64,000 nt of DNA from assembly GCA_018389105.1 (NCBI GenBank), contig JACATO010001085.1, positions 682,001 to 746,000 of the forward strand, in the 5' to 3' direction. Below are positions 12,641 through 25,039 of this stretch, in pieces. Position 1 is the first letter of the stretch; each line of letters starts with the position of its first letter. This stretch comes from Nautilus pompilius. Taxonomy: Eukaryota; Mollusca; Cephalopoda; Nautilida; Nautilidae. The translations under genes were made by a program, and so were the position numbers. The notes beneath the pieces are model-generated. The model saw only the letters and a program-made list of their open reading frames with translations, was not told the DNA's origin and did no database searches.

Positions 12641-14036
12641 ACATATCATAAACATACTCATGAAATTGGTGTTTTAATTATGGTATTGGAGAATTTTATA
12701 ACATATGTGGTGATAAAAGATTGAAAAAGTATCAATGTTTAAGCAAACTTTTCATGTCACTATCCTCAGGAGAGTCCTGATAAACTTTCATTAATCTTTA
12801 CTTTTTGGAAAATGATGGTCTTGACACTGGTTAGAAATCTAGATTTATTTTTTTTTTATTTTAGTGCAGATTGGATTTGAACTTGTGAACTGTATTTTTT
12901 TTAAACTTAAATATTAGTTACTCTAACAGGTAGAAGTCTCAGTGACAAAAGCATTCAATTAGCAAAATCTAGTGAATTATCAAAGATTTTCTTTTTGATA
13001 TTATTAATTTAGTTTTAAGAATCAGATTTTTTTAAAAAAGGCACAGTCATTTATATTAATTGCATATATTGAAAGTTTTTTTAAAAGTAATTTTTGAAAA
13101 ATTGAGAAAATTGTGTGTCTTAATCTGAATAATTCTAGTGTTTGCTTTTAATTTCTATGGATTGCTGGCATTTCAAGACAACAGTTTATTGTAGTGTAAA
13201 ATGCTTGCTTGCAATGGTCACAGGCAGGGTTGTCTATAAAGCATCTCTACTGACTAGTCCTTATGGTTTACGTCACTTTTTAAAAATATAAACCAGCCTG
13301 TCCCATATAGGTTTCTATATAAGGCACAAGATGTCTCTCAGGTTACTACATGCTCCTTGTACACTTACAAAACCACCCTTACTTTTGGTCAGTTCTGTGC
13401 TAATAAAACAACAATAGGTATTTCATTCTAAATTCAGATTGTCATCCTTAATGTTATTTAAAAAAGAAAAGACTGTACAATTAAAAAATTAATTAAGGGG
13501 ATTTAAAATAATAAAAAGTAATTTTTGTTGCTTCATTCTGTGAATCAAAGAAATTCTTGAAGTTTATCAGTGTATAAATAGGTTTGAAAAATATGTTTGA
13601 AATAGCTGTTTTTCTTTAAGCTCTTGTCATATTAATGCATATTTTGTGCTTATGGTAAGACCTGTGTATGATAACTATTAATGTTTACATAATCATTATC
13701 TGCTGCCACATTGACAGGCTTTGCACAATAAACTTGACAGCTGAGTTCAAAGGTAGGCTTGCTATATTGCTGAATAGCTAGAATGCACCTCTCTAACATG
13801 ATGGCTTGATATTTTTACACCAAATTCAAGATGTATTGATGGTATTTATTTCATAATAATCATCATTCAATCTCTGGTGATGAATATTACAGCTGTGACC
13901 AGTTAATTTGTGCAAGTCAATAATTTCCAATCTTTCATGCATTTTTTTTTTTTTTTGACAACTGTTTAAACGCAAGTGTTCTGGTTGTATCAAGTATGTA
14001 TTAACAAACAAATTACAAAAACAAAATCTGAAACTA
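12641..14036. other. AT-rich stretch, no gene recognised
   Basis: Nothing identifiable apart from low-complexity tracts. It lies inside the presumed GPSM 5' intron. Confidence 0.5.
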
Positions 14037-14039
14037 ACA

Positions 14040-14184
14040 AAAATGGGTTGAAATTAGAAAGTCTTGTTTTTTGTTAACCAGTAATCTGTTTTAATAACTG
14101 CTTTCATTCTACCTGGCACTATTTCAACTGTCTTATACAATGAAATACTTTCCCAAAATGACTTTTGCCAATTTTTCTCTTTGG

Positions 14185-14219
<35 letters not shown>

Positions 14220-14430
14220 ATATTGCCCATCACTGCCCATATATTCTAAATTGAATTTAAATCAGGAGAATTCCCAGGCCAGTCTTCAAAACAATGAATA
14301 ATGTTGTTCTTGAAACAAAAGACGACTTTCTTTGCTGTGTGACATGGAGTCTTTTCTAAGTAAAAAACCAAAAATTACCATCAAAATAGAGTTTCTTAGC
14401 AGTTTTTTTTTATAAAATCTGTTTTTAAAA
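14040..14430 (-). pseudogene. Tc1-like transposase C-terminal fragment
   Basis: The minus strand reads PCHTAKKVVFCFKNN then DWPGNSPDLNSI and NIWAVMGN in one almost continuous frame from about 14355 to 14215. This is the Tc1 block around the second and third catalytic acids, with one in-frame stop just after PDLNSI. A 29-base poly(T) tract (14189-14217) interrupts the element. The N-terminal half is not recognisable upstream. Confidence 0.7.
14189..14217. repeat. 29-base poly(T) tract
   Basis: An uninterrupted run of T lies inside the Tc1 remnant. On the minus strand it is a poly(A) run. Confidence 0.95.
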
Positions 14431-15443
14431 GATCCAAATACCAATTTGTATTCATTGATGTTCTTATGAAAAAAAACCCCAAGGGAATTTTTTCTGTGCT
14501 CTCAAAAATTGTATGCATGCATACATTTCTTTCCACAAGAGTAAAATAGCATTAACTACAAAAGCTTGAGACAGATAGTGAAAATAATTAGAATGAGAGC
14601 CATACTTTATAACAAAGCAAAGGGCCAAAAAGTATTAAGGCACTTCAAGAATGTGCTAAATAAAAGATGATGATATCAAACTATCCAGGTTGAGTAGAAA
14701 AATGACAATAACTTGTTGAAAGACTCAATCTATTAAGAAAGAAAATGGTTGACAGCAAAATAATGCCAGTTCCAGGTAGTTAATATTTAACCAGAATTAT
14801 AAAAATATCAATAAAGTGCAGATGAACATTGTATAGGGCTATCCAACATAAAAAGGTGATGGTGGTGGTCTAAATTAAAAATATTTTTGATTAAACAGCA
14901 GGTTCAAAGATATTCTTAAAAATAATGTTTCTGAAGACCTGAAAACCAAAGAAGCTGGACTTCATAGAACAGAACATTCACAGAAAAATGAGAAACTGGA
15001 ATGAAATCAAGAAAACAGTACCAAAAGCGACAAAATTTGTTGAAGCTCAAATTCCATGTGCCAAAAAGATAAATCAGATAATAAGGAAATAAACACAGAT
15101 GTATAAGGCGTATAATGGGTTAAGAATAATCAATGAGGAACTAATAATCCATATATACATAAATGAAGAAATTGCTACTCTAGTGTATACTAGATAAAAG
15201 CATAAAAAAGCCATGGGTAAACCAAAAGTCTGGGGAAACTTGTAGATTCAATCAACCACGATGAATCAGTGGTAACATTATGAGCAAAAATGCATAATGA
15301 CCTGAAGAAGCATTTTTAGAATAGAGGTTTCCCAGTTCAGAAGTTAAATTACTTTTTCAGTATTAAAAAAGACAAATATCACCATGATAAAGGCTTTATA
15401 GCATAACATGAATATATAAATCAAACTGAATTAAAGAGCCTTC
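14431..15443. other. AT-rich stretch with short lysine-rich frames
   Basis: Plus-strand frames around 14880-15240 are lysine rich and broken, and could be a further transposase or reverse transcriptase remnant. No diagnostic motif was seen. Confidence 0.4.
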
Positions 15444-15451
15444 ATCTAACT

Positions 15452-18273
15452 CAGAGATGTACAACATACAACCCGCCAATGAATGTACCAAAATGAAAAC
15501 ATTCTAAAATAGGTATAGCAGCCACGTCTAATTCAATTAGATAAATTAGTTAAATGTGATAAATTGCCACGTAGTGGTTGTTTTCCAATGTTTTAATCAT
15601 TGTTACATTTTCTGCAGCTTATATTTTCTTCATTTTAAATGGTTGTGTAACCTGCAGACCTTGACGAAGGTAGCTGTCTACCAAATCATATGCCAGGCAG
15701 CGCTGAGTGCTGGACCCTGTACTGTCGACATCAGTGATGCCTCAAGGAGTTTTGCATTCGTTGCCAGCATCACCTGGGGGGATTGCATGTCCCACAAGGA
15801 AATCCTCCGGTGGGCCAACACCCAGTGTGGAGACCATAAATGCCAGGAAGAGACCTCGCTGTTACGAACCTAACTGCAGTTAAATACTGTATGGAATTGT
15901 ACTTCCCATCTCCAAGTGTCATTGACCCTCGATTACCACCATTTACTTGCTATCTGTTGTGTACTATTGTCACAGCGATGACTCACGTTTGCGTCACGGG
16001 CCACAAATGCGCCGCAGACAGGGGCTGGCAGTTGAACCGTGACCGCCAGTGTAGCTAATGCAATCGAGGTCACGTTGCCATTGGCTAACGCTGCTGCAGT
16101 GTTCCGACTGGGAAAACACGGAACTGCCACACGCCGTACCTCGTGGGCAGGCGGTCAGCAAAAGGTACTTGCAGAGACAGTGACCCAAGCGGCGGACGCA
16201 CACTAGTTTGGCTCCGTTCCCTATAAGCTAGGTGCCAACAACCTGAATAGGCAAACATTATTTCTCCACATGCTAGCATATCTTTGTCAAAACCAAGTGC
16301 AAGTAAAACAAGAAAGGTTGATCAAGAGCACAGAAAATTTAATCCAGAATGGACACCCAAGTACTTTTTTTTCGAATCAAGACCTGGCACTTTCACATGC
16401 CTAGTGTTTGGAATGTGTAGGAGTGGCAAAAGAATATAATTTAAGAAGATATTACGAAACAAAACACCCAAAACAGAGATCTACAAGGTGAGAAGAGAAC
16501 GCAAACGAGATAACTCTTGAAAAAGCAACTGGTGTGTCAACAAAGCGTGTTTGAAAAGAGGAGTTGGAGGCAGCTACCATTGCCAGCTACAGGATTGCTA
16601 AACTTATTGCAAAATCTGTCCATCCCTTCACACCAACGGTGAGTTTGTGAAAGACTGCATGGTGGAGGACTGCATGGTGGAGATATGTGACATACTTTTC
16701 CCGTAGGTCAAAGATGTTTTTAATGACACTAGTCTTTCAAGAACAAGCATTCAGCGATGCATTTTTGACATGGCCAATAATTCATACGATCAGTTAAGAA
16801 GGCAAAATGAATCACATCACATTTTTTTCTGCTGCTTTGGATGAAAGCACAGATGAGAACGATACAGCATAGCTCTCAATATTTATCCATGGTGTCACCG
16901 AAGCATGTCAAGTCTATCAAGAACTTGCATCACTAGTGCCCTTGCATGGCAGAACTGGGTTCGAAATTTTCAATGCCTTCAAAAAAAAGTGTCGAGGACC
17001 TAAATTTACCATGGAATAAGTTAGTAGCCATGACAACCAATGGTGTTCCCACTATGATCGGTGAGACAAATGGCTTCATCGGATGTCTGTGGAGACACCT
17101 ACAACTGGATCTTACAGCACAACTAAAAGATTACCACTGCATAATTCACCAGGAGGCATTGTGTGGAAAACATTTAAAATTCAAAGATATAATGGACTTT
17201 GTTATATCTACTGTTAGTTTTATCCATGCAATATCACTAAATCACAGAGAATTCCAGTCTTTTCTGAAGGACATCAGTGAGGCTTATGGAGATGTTCTCT
17301 ATCACACACAAGTGAGGTGGCTGAGCTGTGGTAATGTTTTGAAATGATTTTTTGCTCTGCAAAATGAAATCAGGCTGTTTCTATAGCAGAGAGGAAAGGA
17401 CCCTTTAGTCGTGGAGGATGCTGGCTGGATTGCTGACTTCACCTTTTTGACATACCTCACTATACACTTGAATGATCTCAACCTGAAACTGCAGGGGAGA
17501 GAGAACTGATTTGTGACTTGTTTGAGGCAATCTGTGAATTTGAAATGAAAAACTTTTTGCAATCCAGTTAAAGAAAGGGAATCTGACACTTTCCAGCATG
17601 CCAAGATGCCTTTTTGCACAAGCATTACAACTTGGGCCATCACAGCTGTGTGCTTGAAGACCTGCAGCAGGCATTCACCATCAGATTTGGGCAGATCAGG
17701 GATGAACAGGCTGCATTCAGACTACTTGCAGATCCATTCTCTGTGGATGCTGAAACTGTACCTAGTGACGTGCAGCTGGAAATAATTAAACTCCAGTGCT
17801 CCACAGTGATGAGAAGCACAAGGAGATGCCACTCCTACAATTCTATCCGTCTGGACCAGCATCTGTTTCCAAATATCACTGTGAATGTGCAGAAATGGAT
17901 CTCAATGTTTGGAAGCACTTACATATGTGAAAAAGTGTTTTCCTTAATGAAGATGACCAAGTCTCCCCTGCGAACAAGACTAACAGATGATAACCTGCAG
18001 GCAGTGCTCGGAGTTGCAACCACCTCATTAGAGCCCAACATTAACCAGTTGGTGTCAGAAGCACTGCAGTGTCTCCCACTGACCACAACAACCCCCTTTT
18101 TTGTAACTGACATCCATGTAAGTAGAATAATTCTATATAGCAAATTGATCTGAGTAAGTCTATAAAAAAATTTCATGTTATAAGGTATAGAGATGGATGC
18201 TGAACTTTTGTGGCTCGCTGATGGAGGTGTCATGTGAAAGTGGCCCGCGTTGAAAAGAAGTTGTGCACCCCTG
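15452..18273 (+). mobile_element. hAT transposon, GTF2IRD2-like, with 8-bp target duplication
   Basis: The element starts CAGAGATGTACAAC (15452) and ends with the inverse of CAGGGGTGCACAAC (18273), a typical hAT inverted repeat. It is flanked by a perfect 8-bp direct repeat ATCTAACT (15444-15451 and 18274-18281), the hAT target-site duplication. The length is 2,822 bp. The transposase lies on the plus strand from about 16275 to 18150 and has stops and frameshifts. Positions 15660-16260 form a GC-rich, CpG-rich 5' block. Confidence 0.9.
16275..18153 (+). pseudogene. hAT transposase (GTF2IRD2/ZBED-like), broken
   Basis: The N-terminus near 16300-16400 has a KVDQEHRKFNPEWTPKYFF stretch, the start of the BED-like region. 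It is followed by a decayed cysteine-containing segment and a KDCMVEDCMVE region. The 16946-17347 frame contains LNLPWNKLVAMTTNGVPTM, the DYHCIIHQEALCGK block and YHTQVRWLSCGN. A stop occurs at 17344, where the family continues. Another frame at 17614-18153 carries the C-terminal dimerisation part, including YICEKVFSLMKMTKSPLRTR and an LTDDNL stretch. Stops and frame changes (about 16850, 17344, 17390, 17510) make it non-functional. The position usually reading TTDGAP has TTNGVP, a lost catalytic aspartate. Confidence 0.8.
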
Positions 18274-18281
18274 ATCTAACT

Positions 18282-19560
18282 GAATTCAATAATGCAGTGC
18301 AAAAAGACTCAAGATTGGCATTATTAACAGTCATGGAAAAATCTGTTTTGAAGGATTAGAAAGAGCAGTCTAACCACCCCCTCCAACAAAACAATAACTA
18401 AACAGTGTTATTATGGTCTAACTTGGAGCAAATAGATAGAATGCTACTCAGTGAGCAATGATTCATAAAATCATGATAGAGCTACCAATAATACACCCTG
18501 GTCAACAAAAATAATTTGGAGAGCATGAAGAAAGCTCTGCTAACATAAGAATGCAAATTTATAAGTATTAAAAAGTAATGTCAAAGCCTAATAAATAGGC
18601 AAAAATTTGAGTTCTATTAATGATTTGCACAAATGTTGACAGACATGACATGTCAACATTATCTGAGGGATGGGTTAAAAGGAAAGTGACAGCTGCCAGG
18701 AAATGGCTGGCATAAAAGTGTGCTAGAAAGTAACATGTCAGCGAATACCAGATAAGAGCATTGTGTATAGAAGTAATCAAATGTTTGTTTGTTTTTTTTA
18801 AATATGAGAAATGATTCAGATTTACAATAATTTTCAGCCAAATGAGAGTCTCATGACTAGAATGATTGGCAATTGGATAAATTAAAAGCTAGCCTACAGT
18901 GCTGCTTGACAGAGAAAAGTCTGGTCACAAAGATTGGGGGGGGCTCCGCAAGCCAAGCATACCGCTCAGCAAAAAAATAATGAAGCACAAACAAAGCATA
19001 CAAACTTGAAAAAAAAACAACTGTAATCAATATCTCCAAACTTAAAGAAAAAATGTAGGAAAGAATAAAAAGCTAGACCTGCAATAGAAGATTCAAATAT
19101 TAATGAAAGAGCAAAATAAAGGTAAACAGTAGATGGTTAAAAGTTTGTCAACTTTTGAAGAGATACAATAAAGGAAATTATTATGGAAAAAAAAAGGAAA
19201 AACTTGGCATAAAATATGATTCTATCACACATCTGCATCTCATATGTAGATATAGTACACTATCACTATTTGTCATGCAAGCAATTGGAAAGTGCCACAC
19301 CTATACAAGATCTATAAAAGTACAGGAAGGGATATCATTGTAGTGTGGTGAATGTGTGGTAAATGTTATGAGTCCTGGGAAAGAAATATCATACAGCAAG
19401 TTTATAGAGTGAACTGAAGCCTGACTTAATGTTTCAGAAGCTTTACGCAAAATTTTGAGAAGAATACACAAAACTGGTACTGTTGACAATACATGCAGAC
19501 GACTAAGCTCAAACTCTCCAAAAGGTTTTTAAGTACCTCAAGGTATGTTCTCTACATAAT
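18282..19560. other. AT-rich stretch, no gene recognised
   Basis: Short frames only. A possible N-terminal part of the Tc1 remnant that follows may begin near 19150, but no motif is diagnostic. Confidence 0.4.
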
Positions 19561-19579
19561 AAACAATGAGCCAGTAAAG

Positions 19580-20075
19580 ATCTTGAAAATGACTAAGCAG
19601 CAAATATGGGTGTTAAAATTTCTTCAAGAACAGTAAGATAAACAATAGTGCAAAGTGGTCTCAATGTATATGTAGCTGCCTGAAAATCTTTGCCAAGGAG
19701 AGGCAAACAAACAGAAAAGTTGAAATGGGCAGCAGAAATTAAACAATAGGATGACCAAACCTGGATAAAAGTGCTCTTTACAAATGAGTCCAAATTTGAA
19801 ATTTTTTTCAATAATCAATGACAGTTTGTTTGGAGGACGACTAATGAGTGATATAATGAATGGTCAGTGTACAACAGTGACAGTTGGGGGTGGTGGATCA
19901 ATACAAGTGTGGGGCTGCATATCAGCCAAGAGTGTTGGTGATATGTATAAAATCAAAAGGTATACTGAGTGCCAACAGGTACAGGCAAAAACTCATCTAT
20001 CATGCCATTCTCTCAGAAAGGCACCTCATTAGGTGGGATCTTTCAACATGACAATGTAAGCATATATTATCAATG
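19580..20075 (+). pseudogene. Tc1-like transposase fragment
   Basis: Plus-strand frames read KISSRTVR then a SGLNVYVAA segment, then LPRRGKQTEKLKWAAE. These correspond to the second DNA-binding helix and the linker of Tc1. TNESKFEIF (19780-19805) is the DESKF block with the first catalytic aspartate changed to N. In 19784-20032, GSIQVWGCISA is the 'SVMVWGCFS' block. FQHDN near 20045 marks the second acid. At least four frame changes or stops occur. No terminal repeats were found. Confidence 0.75.
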
Positions 20076-20079
20076 CAGT

Positions 20080-21790
20080 GAAAAACTATCTGTAATGTAA
20101 AGAGGCTGACAGAAAACTCAAAGAATGTAAGCAGCATAAACTAATTTAAATGATGTTAAAAAGATAAATCTTAAATTATTCATATCCATGTTATCTATAT
20201 ATTGGATCTAATACATGGTTTTCAAAGATTTAAGTTTTTCTTCAACAGAATCTAAATAACGTTACAAAATTAAATGATTTTTTCTTTAATTCCTTTCAAC
20301 ACATAGTTAAAATGTTTTATGCTTTAGTACAAAGTTGCATTAATCAATAAAGCATGTTTTATTTAAATAAATATCCAAAGGGAAAAATATATTCTAGAAT
20401 TATAACAGAGGTCTGAAATTATATTTTTAAGCAAAATACATTTTAAAACATTTTGCAAACAAAATGGAAATTAAATGTTTTATATTAAAGATAAATTTTA
20501 GGAGAACATCTGTATGGCAGCTCATTAATGGAAATACTGTGCAACATAATCAAAGCATGCCAGAGAATAAATACTTTGTATTATCTTTAACATTTCTTTG
20601 ACTAACATGTTCTTTCATCAATACATTTTGTTTGCTTAACATCATTGCTTTTAAGTTACAATTTGTATGTCAAATTTTTTTTCTTTTTGAAGATGAAGAA
20701 TAATGTCAATCATGCAAGATATATAAAATATAAACTTAAAAATGTATTTAAATTTGTGTAAAATAGTTAAAATAATAAATGAATACTCAAAATGTATATT
20801 TTAAAAAATCTTTTTTATAGACTAATCAAACTTGCTTTATAGATATTTGAAAACAACCACAAGCACCCCTTAGTTGTGTTATAATTTAGGATTTCTAAAG
20901 CCAATTAGTCTTTATAAACATTAATATCATGCACATCTCAGTTTTTCTCCTATCTTCTGTAAACCAAAGCTATTTGCATCCTTACATTAAACAGAAAATC
21001 TGAAACTGACTGATATTAAGATAAATTAAGATAATTTCTCTTAAGGAATTGATAAAAAATTTATTAGTGGGGATTCTTAACAGACAAAAATAGATATCAA
21101 TTAACTATGACGCATCACCATTAAAACTGAATTCTACACGGTAACATGGTATTGCTTTGAATCAGCAGAGTCTTATAAATAACCAATAAAATCAAGTATG
21201 AAATGAAGCTCAGAAAATCTTATTAATGCAAATAGCCTTTACTGACAACAGTGTAGCTATGGAACCAGCATATCAAGCATAACAGAAATAGATACCCCTC
21301 AGAGATAATCAATTTAATAATCTAATCAAACTTAAGATTACCTAAAAATATTGCCGAATTATTTCTAGCTTTATCTCTCTCTCTCACTCACTCACTAACT
21401 TTATTGATATTGTTAGTAGTTTGAAAAAAGAAAAATAAAAGAAAACGGTTAATCAAGAAATTATTTTCTTTCATTGACCCAATAACTAAAGTTTAAAAAA
21501 TTCTGAAGAAAAAATAGTATTTTTCCACATTAAGATCCACTGTTTTCTAAAGTGAGACATGTAAAATTTCAGAATGGCGACAATAACTCTTATCACTGAT
21601 ATTTTACCATCATATTATAACAAAATTTCTGGTTTTCAATATGATGATTATTTAAAAATGAAACAGGATTGTGATTTCAAGCACTTACATGTATGGCCAT
21701 AATCAGTAAATCATTGCTACAGTATTTGGTTCAGGACAACCAAAGTTAGTCTAGTTTGATGTACCAGTGAATATAAAGTATAGGAAGTTA
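20080..21790. other. AT-rich stretch, no gene recognised
   Basis: No coding frame. A (CT)n/(CTCA)n simple repeat lies at about 21373-21398. Confidence 0.5.
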
Positions 21791-23560
21791 TGAATAATGC
21801 AGGAGATGCTGAAGGATTATTTTGGAAACTTCAGAATTAGGTTCTAAACTAAAAGATATGATACTGAATGGATCTGGCTACAGAAAGGCATAGCAATGGG
21901 GTGCACAGAATCTCCAATCCTGTTTGTTATGGCAATGCAAGTGATTCTTAAAGATTCTGAGAACCAATCACCTGGTGCAAAGCTAGGCAATTACTTGCTA
22001 ATGACACACTTGAAAGCTTTTATAGGTGATACTATGGTACTGACATGAGACTTTGAGGATACTAATAAAATTCTAGAATAATTGAAAAGTCTCACAGATT
22101 GGTGCCATGAGGTTCAAATAAAAGAAATCAAAAAGTCTATCAATCAAGAAAGGGAAAGTAGACTAGAATATATGCTTCTCTGTAGCATGCCAAATAATTT
22201 TAATATCAGAACCATCCATGAAAAGCCTGGAAAAATGATATGATGTCACAATGAAAGACACTAGAAGAATAAAAAACTTGTAGATACCACAGAAAAAGAG
22301 CCTTGCAATCATTGATGAGTGTGAATTAGTAGGGCAAGTTCAAAGTGTGCATTCAGTTCATGGTAATACCAAAGCTCTGATATATGACATAAGTCATGGA
22401 AGCTAAGATCAGTAAATGGATAAGGAAATGGTTTGGACTTCCTCCCAGCCTCTCTGGTGTCATATTTTACCGCAAACAGGCAAAACTATTATTGACATTC
22501 AAATCTTCAGATGTTACAATTACAGAATGAACAGGTGCATAATACTCAACTTACTCTCAGAAATAGTCACAAGTGGAAAGTTGGCCAAGCCGTTGAGTCA
22601 GCAGACACTCAAGTTGAAAGAATAAAACACAAAATGGCAGAAAGAGCTTCTGTGAAAGTAATGCACAGCTGTAGTCAAAAGCAAGACCCAAAGAGAAAAG
22701 GGGACAAGGTAATAAAATAATTTTTTAAAAAAAGGAGAGAAAATTGCCAAGAGAATCCAGAAAGAGATTTAACAGTCTCAACAAGGCCAATGGGACACTT
22801 GGGATGAAGCAATAGAGATCATTAATATGGAATAACATCTGCCAAATGAACCAACTTTTACTGAGTTTTATGATCAGAGATGGACAATGAGAAGTGTCCA
22901 CTGTGTGGCGGTTGGAAAACACTTGAAAATATCCTGTCCATGTGCAAGGTATCCTTGTATCTGGGCAGAGATGCCTGGCATCATAACAAGGTTGTTGAGA
23001 AAATTCTTTGAGCTGCATGTGACGCTGCTGTAAAGACTAACACAGCAAAAAAAAAAGTACCAACACCAAAAGTATTCCTCAAGCTCCCCTGAGCAAAATA
23101 ATATGCAATGCTCTATCCAAGAGATTACCTGACCATGCAAAAGACTGGAAAGCGGCTACTGACCTGGTTTCCAAAGCTTCCCGAATGCTATCTGCATACA
23201 AGAAAAGACCCAAACATTATATTAGTTTTAAAAGTGCCTGTGCATGTGTTCTGATTGAGTTGTCAATGCTATATGAGTAAAGGATAGATGAGCAACATCA
23301 TTACAAGACTGAAAAGTACTCTGATCTAGTGAAGAACTTAGAGATCACCTACAAATCAGTGAGACTAGGTGGTGGAAGTCTGTGCATAAGGCTTTGATGC
23401 TTCATCAAATGTAGTCTTCTACAAACACTTTGACTTAAAAAAGCTGTCTAGAACACTGAAAGATATTTGGACAGCTAAAGAAAAAGCATCAAGCTCAGTA
23501 TGGGGAAAAAAAAGGAATGAGTGGCTAGGAATAAGTAGATTAAAGCCAATCAAAGAGCAT
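21790..23560 (+). mobile_element. Non-LTR-type reverse transcriptase remnant
   Basis: Broken plus-strand frames follow one reverse transcriptase family common in marine invertebrates. KGIAMGCTESPILFVMAMQV (about 21880-21945) is the 'eqGi..Gc..Sp.lF...m' finger/palm motif. A GDTMVLT-like segment follows at about 22025 where the catalytic xDD would be, here changed. Then comes a long helical tail with WIRKWFGLPPSLSG and a later RIDEQHHYKTEKYSDLVK block (about 23290). It ends near 23540 with an RNEWLGI stretch. Many stops show it is dead. The precise clade was not assigned. Confidence 0.65.
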
Positions 23561-24100
23561 CATAATTCAAATGGCTCTGACGAGATAGCAGCAACTTTGA
23601 TCATACTTAGAACCAAATGGAGATTGCAAACATATACTTGGATTCATGACCCAGGTGTAACTTTTCCCTCTTAGACTGTAAGGAAGTTAAATGACCAGAA
23701 ACACATCTGAGGGGTTCTTCCTTTAAAGACTGCTATCTTGCTCCTTGTGCGTTTCCTACTACATAGTACAATATAGTATACCTAAGATCTTATTGGTCTT
23801 TAGAAAATCTTTCAGTTTTGGGCTTTTTAAGGCATTATCTACATAAGTCCTAAATCTTTTGTTAGTTATCATATGTAATGCAACAGTCTAGCATGACTAA
23901 TTTATTTCAACCTAATTAATGCTATGACCCATTACATTTCATTTGCCATTCATGTGACCAGTAAATAATCTATGTTAAGATATAGCAATTTAATTTTGCA
24001 CAAATTAGAATAATTGATTATTGTGACAGGTTTTGTTTAGAAAAACTAAGAGCAAGTTCTTTAAAAATCAACACCAAACGATTATACAAAGACTTGATTG
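23561..24100. other. Intergenic or intronic stretch without gene
   Basis: No frame or repeat recognised. Confidence 0.45.
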
Positions 24101-24109
24101 ACATAAATG

Positions 24110-25030
24110 AACAGACATGCCTTGACTCAAACAGGCCATTTTAGTCATGTCATGGGAATCTATAGACTTTGAAAGGTAGGTATATAGTTGGGAAGTGGGG
24201 CATTAGTACAAACCAGCAGAAAATTTCTAAGATATTGGATACTTCACTGTTGACCAGAGTGATTTATGTATTCTCTTGAACTAAACAGACAGGTGTCCAT
24301 GTGACCTGGATGCCCAAAGCCAACAGTTAATGGAAACAGTCCTGTAAAGTGGAACACGGAAACTGACCTCTGATAATTGGCTGCAAATGTGGCAGAACAT
24401 AGGCAGGTGTCCATAAGAATCATCAGATGCAATCTCCGCAGCATGGGATACAATAGAAAAGTGGTGAGATGCAAACCATACCTCATCCCAAGCAATGCCA
24501 ATCGTCAACTGCATTGAGCAAATCAGATGTCATCATGTCCTCCCACCTTTTGGAAAACTCATTTTTTCCTGAGACTCCAGGTTTACAATGCTGTTTAACA
24601 TAGTAACTTTCAGTGAACCATCTGCAGGCTAAAATAAAATATAGCAGGATCTATCTCTGACTGGCATAGGTAGAATTTGGACCACTGGACAGTCACAGCT
24701 GGTAGTCTATGAAGAAAGTGTACTTTCTGCCTGATATATCATTATGAAAGAGACTTCTACCTGCCTATGTTAATGGGCATCTGTCCAAAGACAGAAATAT
24801 TTTCATGAAGATGGTGCCCCAACTGACATTCCACTTTATATTGCATAAGCAAAGAGTCAGGCTAATCACAAAATGTGAATCCCATTAAGCACCATTGGCA
24901 ATCCTTGACCAATTTCCCTGCAGAAGTATCCAATAGAATCTGTGCCAGGAATAGGCTACAATCCTGCAGACCAAGATTGCTAATCTTGTCCACATAAAGC
25001 ATCATCATAATGCTTCGTTTCAGTAGATGT
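24110..25030 (+). pseudogene. Highly degraded Tc1-like transposase
   Basis: Plus-strand frames give HRQVSIRIIRCNLRSMGYN, then a PYLIPSNANRQLH stretch (about 24390-24515). These parallel the Tc1 'vs..tv.r.L...g' helix and the following 'kp.ls..n...Rl.wA' block. Later, HEDGAPTDIPLYIA (about 24805-24845) resembles FQQDNAPCHKA. Frames change repeatedly. No open frame on either strand here is a gene. Confidence 0.4.
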
Positions 25031-25039
25031 TTTTTCAAA

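Noticed and set aside
14880-15240. Lysine-rich frames as a further transposase
   Set aside because: No catalytic or DNA-binding motif could be identified.
16085-16279. Overlapping cysteine-rich minus-strand frames
   Set aside because: They lie in the GC-rich block of the hAT, where chance frames are longer. No family resemblance.
22725-23140. Two minus-strand frames of 88-97 codons
   Set aside because: They are reverse shadows of the plus-strand reverse transcriptase remnant.
24244-24514. Two minus-strand frames of 77-85 codons
   Set aside because: They are shadows of a plus-strand Tc1 remnant recognised at the same place.
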